Shown: positions 56,377 through 64,000 of the stretch, in pieces
Layout of the letters: every line of letters starts with the position of its first letter
Position numbering within the stretch: position 1 is the first letter of the stretch
Source of the DNA: Gracilibacillus boraciitolerans JCM 21714
GTDB lineage: Bacteria; Bacillota; Bacilli; Bacillales; Amphibacillaceae
NCBI RefSeq assembly: GCF_000521485.1
Contig: NZ_BAVS01000004.1
Span: 1-64,000 of the forward strand
Direction: 5' to 3'
DNA: 64,000 bases
Position numbers and translations under genes: made by a program
Notes under the pieces: model-generated
What the model was told of the DNA's origin: nothing
The model's input: only the letters and a program-made list of their open reading frames with translations
Databases searched by the model: none

Positions 56377-56955
56377 TTAAGACTGTTCGTTATTTATCCA
56401 CTCCTCTATATACGGCCAGACTTTAACTAATTTTGCTTGCCTTGTTAAATACTCTAAATCTAAATCATGTTGGTGAATCAAAAACATTCTATGAGCCCAT
56501 TCGTAATCTTCATCTTCTTTTGGATAGGTTGTAGAAAATACAATTGCTTCTAATCGATGAATAATCATATCCTCCACACTTATAACATATAGCGCTTTTC
56601 CATTAGGAAGTTCTAATTCTACTACAAGATCATCACTTCCTTCGAGAAAATTCGAAGGAACTTCTACTGCTAATTCTAAATCTGTATGATACCATTGTCT
56701 CTCTGCACGAGTAAAATGTAATTGAGAAAGCAGCTCATCAAATTGTTTCCATCCATCACTGACAAAATCAATATCATGTGTTTGATAATCATTTCTAGTA
56801 TAAATTTCCACAGCCAATCCGCCTACAATAATTGGATATATATTTTTTTCACTCATATATTCCGTAACCATCGATGCAAATTCTAATTGCCGATCAAACT
56901 TTGGTAATTGTTTTAACCTAGGGAATGTTTTTTTGATTTCTTTAACGGTAATCAT
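56377..56955 (-). CDS. DUF6036/AbiEii-like nucleotidyltransferase
   Basis: A 192-residue protein with the minimal NTase signature: YPIIVGGLAVEIYTR then THDIDFVSDG (Gly-Gly followed by Asp-x-Asp), a third acidic strand DLELAVEVPSNFLEG, and a helical C-terminus with VEDMIIHRLEAIVF. It resembles the nucleotidyltransferase toxins of AbiE-like systems and the DUF6036 family. The start overlaps the stop of a small upstream gene by 14 bases, implying coupled translation. A toxin-antitoxin role is plausible but unproven; intact frame. Confidence 0.7.
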   Translation of the reverse strand: MITVKEIKKTFPRLKQLPKFDRQLEFASMVTEYMSEKNIYPIIVGGLAVEIYTRNDYQTHDIDFVSDGWKQFDELLSQLHFTRAERQWYHTDLELAVEVPSNFLEGSDDLVVELELPNGKALYVISVEDMIIHRLEAIVFSTTYPKEDEDYEWAHRMFLIHQHDLDLEYLTRQAKLVKVWPYIEEWINNEQS

Positions 56956-57160
56956 AATACATTTTCCTTTTGGAAATACGTTTAATTTTGCCTTCTGCTA
57001 GTGCCTTTTCCCATCTTGCTACTGCAATTTTATCGAGAGCTTCTCTTTCTCCTGATGATCTTGTCCTTGATCTTTTGCGTCTGGTGGATGGTAGCGATTT
57101 TTGAATTGTCTCATTCGCATACTTGCGGTTTTGGTTAATGTTCTCTTCAATCTGCTCCAT
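56942..57160 (-). CDS. Small basic protein coupled to the nucleotidyltransferase
   Basis: About 72 residues, very basic: SLPSTRRKRSRTRSSGEREA, then ALDKIAVARWEKALAEGKIKRISKRKM, probably helical. The ATG at 57160 has AGAAGG ahead; GTG (57181) and TTG (57175) further upstream are also possible behind AAAGGTGG. No known domain recognised. Its position before and overlap with an NTase gene fit an antitoxin or DNA/RNA-binding partner. Confidence 0.6.
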   Translation of the reverse strand: MEQIEENINQNRKYANETIQKSLPSTRRKRSRTRSSGEREALDKIAVARWEKALAEGKIKRISKRKMYYDYR

Positions 57161-57239
57161 TGTTTTCCTTCTCAATTTCACTACCACCTTTCTTTTTCTA
57201 TTATTATATCCAGAAATTACTCTATTTCACCAGTAAATC

Positions 57240-57401
57240 TATAAAGTGAGACTTCAATCAGTGGGAGTTTTTGACTCCCACTGATTGTTAGCGAAACTTA
57301 TCAGGATGGTTATCGTCCGTTTATCCCCCCCCACTTAGCTTCTTTGCTTATGCTCGAATCTTGAAGTGGGGGGTTTTACGGACGGTTAGCGCCGTGATAA
57401 A
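57240..57401. repeat. 162-bp intergenic repeat, copy 1
   Basis: Nearly identical to 58022-58185, same orientation. Contains a perfect stem CAATCAGTGGGAG/CTCCCACTGATTG and a larger nested hairpin (CGTCCGT-C-run-CACTT with AAGTG-G-run-ACGGACG). It begins TATAAAGTGAG and ends GCGCCGTGATAAA. Its right end overlaps the 3' end of moaB and encodes its last residues LSRR. Confidence 0.88.
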
Positions 57402-57904
57402 TCTTTCTTTATTTCTCGCATAACGTGTCCTAATTCCGGAATAATTAAGCGCTCCATCGCTAACTTAACGGCACCTGAGGATCCTGGTGTCGCAAAAACT
57501 ACCTTATTTTGAACTACTCCTGCCGTTGCTCTAGAGAGAATGGCCGCCGATCCAATGTCTTCTTGGAAGCTTAACACACGAAAAATCTCTCCGAATCCTG
57601 GCATGACCTTGTCCAGTAAGCTCTCCACTACCTCAATCGTTACATCCCTCTTAGCAATTCCTGTACCACCATTTATTAAAATCACTTCCACATCTTTCTG
57701 CTTGAGAGCTTCATCAATAGCTTGTTTAATCTCTGTTCTTTCATCTTTAACAATATCATATGCATTAACATGATGATGATTCTCTGCTAAGTATCGCTTC
57801 ATTAATTGACCACTTTTGTCAGTCTCTTTGGTTCGTGTATCGCTTACAGTGATGATTTTACAATTCACTATTTTTGGCGCCTCTTTTTTATGTTCTTCTG
57901 ACAT
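57386..57904 (-). CDS. moaB: Molybdenum cofactor biosynthesis protein MoaB
   Basis: A 172-residue MogA/MoaB-fold protein binding molybdopterin: VNCKIITVSDTRTKETDKSGQLM, INGGTGIAKRDVT (the GGTG motif), and ATPGSSGAVKLAMERLI. The ATG at 57904 follows AAAGGAG. The C-terminus (IKKDLSRR) comes in part from the adjacent 162-bp repeat. Flanked by two direct copies of this repeat. Confidence 0.95.
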   Translation of the reverse strand: MSEEHKKEAPKIVNCKIITVSDTRTKETDKSGQLMKRYLAENHHHVNAYDIVKDERTEIKQAIDEALKQKDVEVILINGGTGIAKRDVTIEVVESLLDKVMPGFGEIFRVLSFQEDIGSAAILSRATAGVVQNKVVFATPGSSGAVKLAMERLIIPELGHVMREIKKDLSRR

Positions 57905-58021
57905 ATATTTGCTCCTTTAATGGTTAATGAATTCTTTTGCAAGATATAGGTGTGTCTGTCGTCGGGATCATGCATGATATCTCGACAACAGACACATTTT
58001 TTACATGTATACATTAGTTTT

Positions 58022-58185
58022 TATAAAGTGAGACTTCAATCAGTGGGAGTTTTTGACTCCCACTGATTGTTAGCGAAACTTATCAGGATGGTTATCGTCC
58101 GTTTATCCCCCCCCACTTAGCTTCTTTGCTAATGCTCGAATCTTGAAGTGGGGGGGGTTTTACGAACGGTTAGCGCCGTGATAAA
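58022..58185. repeat. 164-bp intergenic repeat, copy 2
   Basis: Second copy of the element at 57240, differing in a few positions (GCTAATGC for GCTTATGC, ACGAACGG for ACGGACGG) and in the length of its two G/C runs (8 and 8 against 8 and 6). Its right end overlaps the DUF2252 gene and encodes the last residues YHGANRS, in a different reading frame from that used by moaB. Confidence 0.88.
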
Positions 58186-59521
58186 AATATGTCTCCAACC
58201 AATCTAAGAATAGCTGATAGTCTTGTTCTACTTGTCTTTTATAAAATCGCGACCATAAGACCATCTCATGAATGAAAGCATCTTTATTCTTTTCGATTGT
58301 CTCCGAGATGACATCCTCACTATGATAGTCTAACAGATCCTCACGGATATCCTGGTCTGCACGAGCATGAACCTTAGCTGCTATTTTACCCATGATCTTT
58401 ACTGACTGTTCCAGTGGCTTTTTCTCCGTTATATCTTTTGGAGAAATATCTTTATCAAAGGCACACCGTTCTCTCACATAAAATTCACGATTACCAATTG
58501 TCATATAACCTAAATAGGCATCTGCTTTGTGGTGCATCGCCTTTTCGGTAGCTACAACACGTTTTCCTTGATGACGGTGCGTTTCCCAAAAGCTTTTATT
58601 ATAAGGCACAAAGTAGGCAGGGATTGCTGGACGAACCTCTTTCACTTCTAATATTACGTCATCATGATCGTACGCACGTGTACCTTCAACTAGCACAAAG
58701 TATCGCTTTAAACCAGTAGAAGCAACACCTGCACCTGTTCTTTTAACAATATCTTTTATTTCATAATGCTCGTCACCTTTATATAAGTCCTTTGGCAACG
58801 ATTGAAGATATTGATCCCAGTTTTCTTTCATCTCTTTATATTCTTTAGCTGTGACTTCCGCTAACTTATCCTTCTCACGATTAAACTCTCGTTCTCCTTG
58901 TTGGTTAACAATTGTTTGCTTGTGTAATTCATGCGAGGCTGTCCGTTTCTCTAACTTTTTTAATACTTTTTTAATCGGACCTTTCGTATTTTTTATTGTA
59001 AAGTTTAACTTTGTCGGATCTTTTTCTCGTTCAGCAAATTTCTTTATCTTTTTCCGATATGATTTCAAAAAGGCGACAACTAATTCATCTCGATCTTTCT
59101 CATCGGCGATGCCCTGTTGGTCAGCTAATAATCGAATACTTACTACCATACGTAAGATATCGTACAAATAAGAACCGAGATACCCTTCATCGAAATCATC
59201 TACATCGAACACATTATTTCCGTTTTCATCTTGGAAACTGCTAAAATTATCAAAATGCATATCGCCCATAATCCAAGTTGGTTTGTCCTCGGGGGGGGTG
59301 TGAAAGCTAAATGGTATTTTTGTCACATCATAATAAAAAAGATAAGCACTTCCACGATAAAAACTATACGGATCTTGTTTCATCTTATGATATTTGTTTC
59401 TTCGTTCATTGTTTGATAATTCCATCACGTAGCCATCTAACTGTTCTAAAATCGTATGTAATGATTGTTTCCGTAATAGGCGATTTGTTTCTTTGACTTT
59501 CGTTTGAATATTATGTACCAC
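58160..59521 (-). CDS. DUF2252 family protein
   Basis: A 453-residue protein with the kinase-like fold of DUF2252: FYRGSAYLFYYDV, WIMGDMHFDNFSSF (HxDN-like), FDVDDFDEGYLGSYLYDILRM with an Asp-rich site, RTGAGVASTGLKRYFVLVEG and KVHARADQ. It starts at GTG 59521 behind GGAGGG. The run at 59291-59298 adds a Pro (HTPPEDKP). The C-terminus FYHGANRS is contributed by repeat copy 2. Function unknown; phosphotransferase activity is only a structural analogy. Confidence 0.9.
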   Translation of the reverse strand: MVHNIQTKVKETNRLLRKQSLHTILEQLDGYVMELSNNERRNKYHKMKQDPYSFYRGSAYLFYYDVTKIPFSFHTPPEDKPTWIMGDMHFDNFSSFQDENGNNVFDVDDFDEGYLGSYLYDILRMVVSIRLLADQQGIADEKDRDELVVAFLKSYRKKIKKFAEREKDPTKLNFTIKNTKGPIKKVLKKLEKRTASHELHKQTIVNQQGEREFNREKDKLAEVTAKEYKEMKENWDQYLQSLPKDLYKGDEHYEIKDIVKRTGAGVASTGLKRYFVLVEGTRAYDHDDVILEVKEVRPAIPAYFVPYNKSFWETHRHQGKRVVATEKAMHHKADAYLGYMTIGNREFYVRERCAFDKDISPKDITEKKPLEQSVKIMGKIAAKVHARADQDIREDLLDYHSEDVISETIEKNKDAFIHEMVLWSRFYKRQVEQDYQLFLDWLETYFYHGANRS

Positions 59522-59564
59522 TAAGATCCCTCCAAGGAAGATAATAGTTTTAGTTTATCATAGA

Positions 59565-60430
59565 TTACTGCAAAGATTGAGCTTCACCTTTATATTCTAA
59601 AGCAATTGCTTCGGCATCTTTTAACTTAGCTTTATACAAAATAATTTCACCAGTAGGAGGCTCAGGTGTATTATCATCAAAGGAAAAATCCTCCCCCCCT
59701 AATGCAATCGTCCATTCCGCTTGATCATTTTCTGATAAAACAATCGCTAGTGTTCCAAATTGTTGTACGTGATCCCAGTCAAAAAAATGATCGTTGCCCT
59801 GTTGCATGATGGTAATTCCATTCGAATTAGCGGTAACTTGCGAATTTCCTCCTTGCCACTTCCCGCGTATGTGACTACTGACATAATAATAGGACGTACC
59901 ATCCTGCGATCGCCATAGGTCCCAACAAATTGCTGGATATCTTGATTTTTGTCCATGTAAGTTAAAACCGCTATATCATCCGTTAACCATTTGAGGTTTC
60001 CTACTCTATCAATAGCGTCTGGAACCTCTTGATGAGGTCGACCAAATAGTTTAAAATAACTGCGATAATATGTTGCTTCCCCAGTTTCTCTTTTCTTCTT
60101 GATAGCGAACACTTCTTTCCCATTTGGAGACAAATTCGTAATATTTTTTATTTCTTGATTCCTTTCATACATTAAGTAGACATTTATAGAAATCAAAATT
60201 ACTATAATACTAGTAATTAAAGTTATAAACTTTTTATTAAGCGAAATCATTAAGAAGATGCTAATTCCAAGAAAAGTCACAATCACCATATTAAATAAGT
60301 AGAATAAGCGATCATCAATATACTCTGCTTGATAGATATATTGGACGATGAGACTACATACTTGCAAACAGAAAAAAACAAGTGTGACCAAAAAGGTAAG
60401 AATTCCCATTCTTTTAACCCATTTTTTCAT
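59565..60430 (-). CDS. Membrane protein of unknown function, frameshifted
   Basis: About 288 residues: three to four N-terminal helices (MGILTFLVTLVFFCLQVCSLIV, LFNMVIVTFLGISIFLMI, FITLITSIIVILISINVYL), then a soluble beta-rich domain (LSPNGKEVFAIKKK, VGNLKWLTDDIAVLTYMDK) reminiscent of a WD/YVTN-like blade. A lost G near 59903 breaks it; restored it reads DGTSYYYVSSHIRGKWQGG and continues to 59565. The run at 59693 adds a Gly (ALGGEDFSF). It overlaps the preceding gene by 17 bases, so the two are one unit. Family not recognised. Confidence 0.65.
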
Positions 60431-61361
60431 TTTCCGGCTCTACCTCCTCTACAAACTCCCAAGTATGACCATTGTCTGTCGAAATGAACTTTGCTTTTAT
60501 CAAACCATTTCTATAATAATCACCATTTGGACCCTGTTCCATAATTAGTTCTAAGTGGTCCTTTTCTTTTATTGGGGGGGCTCTTGCTATTACAAATACT
60601 TTTTCATACTTATTGGGCATATTAAATACAGCCTGTTCCCATGTTTCTCCTTGATCGTTTGTAACATATAGAGTGGGTGCTTCAGGATTAATCGTACCGT
60701 ACGACATAAATCCTGTATTCTGATCGACAAAACTCCCATCTGCCACAAGTCTTGTTGAATCAGGTGTACTTATAATCTGCCAATTCTCTCCTTGATCATT
60801 TGATAGATAAATAGCAGATGCTTCCTGCGACATCGTGCGATCAAACGTAAAAATAACAGTCCAAAATCCGTCATTTGTTATATTTAATTTTCTAAAACGC
60901 ATGGCTAATGCTTCATCCTTCACGACACTTTCATTCCACGTTTCACCTTTGTCTTCTGTATAGGTTATTTTAATCGTTTGCGTTTGCCAATCTTCACCTT
61001 CTGAATATAAAAACGCTACTAATTCTTCTGTCATTTCATAACTTCCGCCGATTAGTTCTTGTCTATTACCCTGATATTCTCCAGCAAAAAGCTGGTCCAT
61101 TTCAATAGGTACTTCATTCCATTTTTCCCCATTATCATATGTAATATGAAGTTGATTATTTTGCAAAGAATAGTTTAAATCACTTGATGTCTTTATTGCT
61201 TCTAAAGGCTGCTTTTCAGGCTCGGAAATCCCTTCCGTTTGTGGTGTTTTTATTAATTTTGCTTCTGGTGAAAGTAAAGGTTCACGACTTTCATAAATAA
61301 TAATCAGAAAGGCTATACCTACTACCATTAAACTACTGATAGCTATCATTATATTTTTCAA
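60414..61361 (-). CDS. Membrane-anchored Asp-box (BNR/sialidase-like) repeat protein
   Basis: About 315 residues with an N-terminal hydrophobic anchor (MIAISSLMVVGIAFLIIIY) and repeated Asp-box motifs: TYTEDKGETWNES, LSNDQGENWQII, VTNDQGETWEQ, STDNGHTWEF. These build a beta-propeller as in VPS10/YCF48-like and sialidase folds; no sialidase catalytic Arg/Tyr set is evident. A TTG at 61361 fits AGGAGGG upstream. The run at 60574 adds a Pro (RAPPIKEK). Probably works with the membrane protein it overlaps. Confidence 0.75.
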   Translation of the reverse strand: MKNIMIAISSLMVVGIAFLIIIYESREPLLSPEAKLIKTPQTEGISEPEKQPLEAIKTSSDLNYSLQNNQLHITYDNGEKWNEVPIEMDQLFAGEYQGNRQELIGGSYEMTEELVAFLYSEGEDWQTQTIKITYTEDKGETWNESVVKDEALAMRFRKLNITNDGFWTVIFTFDRTMSQEASAIYLSNDQGENWQIISTPDSTRLVADGSFVDQNTGFMSYGTINPEAPTLYVTNDQGETWEQAVFNMPNKYEKVFVIARAPPIKEKDHLELIMEQGPNGDYYRNGLIKAKFISTDNGHTWEFVEEVEPENEKMG

Positions 61362-61465
61362 CAGAGCACCCTCCTTTTCCATTATATACTAATTATAACG
61401 GATAAAAGCTCTAAGTCCATCATTTTCACATGCGAATTTCTCGATTCGCTTGCTTAAAATGGATA

Positions 61466-61499
61466 AAAACTACTCAACTGTAGTAGATGAGTAGTTTTG
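61466..61499 (-). terminator. Hairpin downstream of purD (second)
   Basis: AAAACTACTCA pairs with TGAGTAGTTTT, a perfect eleven-base stem with T-rich flank, between purD and the Asp-box gene. Confidence 0.65.
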
Positions 61500-61547
61500 A
61501 ACATTAATAGGTTATTATGATTTCATTTCCGGTTTTCTCGCATATTA

Positions 61548-61580
61548 AAGCACCACAGTTCTCATCAACTGTGGTGCTTA
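61548..61580 (-). terminator. Terminator of the purine operon
   Basis: AGCACCACAGTT pairs perfectly with AACTGTGGTGCT around a six-base loop just after the purD stop, followed by T-rich sequence on the minus strand. Confidence 0.88.
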
Positions 61581-61590
61581 CTTAGGACTA

Positions 61591-62845
<1,255 letters not shown>

Positions 62846-62888
62846 AAGACAGCCTCCTTTTGATGACAAATCAACTTGATATAGGAAA

Positions 62889-62912
62889 GGATTCTCAACA
62901 TGTTGAGAATCC
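62889..62912 (-). other. Palindrome between purH and purD
   Basis: GGATTCTCAAC and GTTGAGAATCC form a perfect eleven-base stem in the 74-base gap. It has little loop and no T-run, so it may be a processing or stabilising hairpin, not a terminator. Confidence 0.6.
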
Positions 62913-62919
62913 TGCTTGT

Positions 62920-64000
62920 TTAATGCTTGAAATGACGCATTTTTGTTAATACCATGGCAATACCATGCTTATTACATTCATCAATGGAATCCTGATCACG
63001 TATGGAGCCACCTGGTTGGATAATTGCTTTAATACCTGCTTTTGCAGCATTTTCTACTGTGTCTGGCATTGGGAAAAAAGCATCAGACGCCATCACGGCA
63101 CCATTTGCTTTGTCACCTGCCTGTTCAAAAGCAATTGCTGCTGCTCCCACGCGATTCATTTGACCAGCGCCAACGCCTAGTGTTTGATCAGCTTTTGCAA
63201 CTACAATCGCATTGGATTTAACGTGCTTCACAACTTTCCATGCAAAAAGGAGCTCATCTATTTCCTTGGCGTCTGGTTGACGATCGGTAACTATTTCTAA
63301 ATCATTGGCTGATATTTTGCCATTATCCCGATCTTGCACAAGTAGTCCACCGATAACGCTGACCACCTTTTTATTATCCGTTTCATTGATTTCCATTGAT
63401 GTTTCTAATAAACGGATATTCTTCTTTACCGTTAATATTTCCATCGCTTTTTCTGAAAAACTTGGTGCAATAACAATCTCTAAAAATATATCTTTTAGCT
63501 GATCTGCTGTCGCTTCGTCTACTTCATGATTGAGGGCTACGATGCCACCGAAGATCGAAACGGGATCTGCTTGATATGCTTTCTGAAATGCTTCTGAAAT
63601 TGTTTCACCAATTCCCACTCCACAAGGATTCATATGTTTTACGGCAACGGCTGCTGGCTGTTCGCCAAATTCTAAAACAATCTCTAATGCTGCATTTGCA
63701 TCCTGGATATTATTATACGACAGCTCTTTGCCGTGTAGTTGTTTGGCATTGGCAATCGATGCCCCTTTGACATTACCTTCTTTATAGAAGGATGCTTGTT
63801 GATGGGGGTTTTCACCGTAACGTAATGATTGAATCTTTTCAAATGTCTGGGTAAAGGTTTCCGGATCTTCTGTGCCTGTAATATCAACAAAATAGTTAGC
63901 GATCATGGCATCATAATTTGCCGTATGACGGAATACCTTTGCTGCTAATGTTTTGCGGAATGCTGATGTTCCACCATTTTCCCCCCCTAAGTTTTCTAGT
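62920..64000 (-). CDS. purH: Bifunctional AICAR transformylase/IMP cyclohydrolase PurH, C-terminal part
   Basis: The last two steps of IMP synthesis. The window holds about 360 residues: [41 protein letters not shown] (transformylase motif), [84 protein letters not shown], ending MRHFKH. A seven-C run at 63981 adds a Gly. The N-terminus lies beyond the window. Confidence 0.97.
   Translation of the reverse strand, partial: LENLGGENGGTSAFRKTLAAKVFRHTANYDAMIANYFVDITGTEDPETFTQTFEKIQSLRYGENPHQQASFYKEGNVKGASIANAKQLHGKELSYNNIQDANAALEIVLEFGEQPAAVAVKHMNPCGVGIGETISEAFQKAYQADPVSIFGGIVALNHEVDEATADQLKDIFLEIVIAPSFSEKAMEILTVKKNIRLLETSMEINETDNKKVVSVIGGLLVQDRDNGKISANDLEIVTDRQPDAKEIDELLFAWKVVKHVKSNAIVVAKADQTLGVGAGQMNRVGAAAIAFEQAGDKANGAVMASDAFFPMPDTVENAAKAGIKAIIQPGGSIRDQDSIDECNKHGIAMVLTKMRHFKH

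Noticed and set aside
57325-57373. Simple rho-independent terminator for moaB
   Set aside because: The hairpins belong to a 162-bp repeat and lack a T-run, so the element may end transcripts but is not a standard terminator.

Overview
The window is AT-rich DNA from a low-GC Gram-positive bacterium, most likely a salt- or alkali-tolerant Bacillaceae (Oceanobacillus/Virgibacillus/Gracilibacillus type). Reasons: AGGAGG-type ribosome binding sites, frequent GTG/TTG starts, S-box riboswitches, a BCCT osmolyte transporter, and gene order matching the Bacillus subtilis block purH-purD / yerA-yerB-yerC / pcrB-pcrA-ligA-yerH(camS) / gatC-gatA-gatB / dgkB / yefA(rlmCD), all on the minus strand. I see no rRNA, tRNA, CRISPR array, prophage or intact transposase.

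Layout. 1-2.8 kb: thiolase and acetoacetyl-CoA synthetase behind two tandem SAM-I riboswitches. 2.8-9.6 kb: sugar-dehydrogenase-like lipoprotein, ASCH protein, cupin, VanZ remnant, MDR oxidoreductase, a membrane-anchored molybdenum oxidoreductase, an FGGY sugar kinase. 10-17.5 kb: AI-2E transporter, alditol/lactone oxidase, deoxynucleoside kinase, DbpA helicase, cold-shock protein, BCCT transporter, DoxX protein. 17.6-25.6 kb: AadK-type adenylyltransferase, a large secreted rhamnogalacturonan lyase, a TPR/dynamin-like protein. 25.8-28.8 kb: arsR, arsD, arsA and a HesB-like gene with no arsenite pump. 29-33.4 kb: GNAT, DegV, modABC. 33.7-45.9 kb: conserved housekeeping block. 46-51 kb: NERD/zinc-ribbon protein, NarK fused to PAS, ahpCF, then a four-unit hairpin array. 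51-64 kb: Gfo/Idh, yerC, yerB, yerA, moaC, a nucleotidyltransferase pair, moaB between two copies of a 162-bp repeat, DUF2252, two envelope proteins, purD and purH.

How genes work together: modABC, moaC, moaB and the molybdenum oxidoreductase together support molybdenum-cofactor enzymes. gatCAB forms the amidotransferase for Gln-tRNA; PcrA and LigA serve DNA repair and replication; ArsR/D/A handle arsenite sensing and delivery; AhpC/F remove peroxide.

The strongest signal is a genome-wide one. By hand count there are 64 runs of six or more G or C, 50 of them exactly seven long and none longer than eight. Most put one extra Gly or Pro into otherwise invariant motifs (net +3); others, and shorter runs extended by one, cause frameshifts. 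A second class of single-base losses, mostly GGG to GG, breaks further genes. About 26 of some 57 genes are interrupted, including ligA, pcrA and gatA, which are normally essential. I read this mainly as a systematic sequence error, although the preference for +3 is odd. I therefore annotate full reconstructed gene spans and say where each frame breaks.
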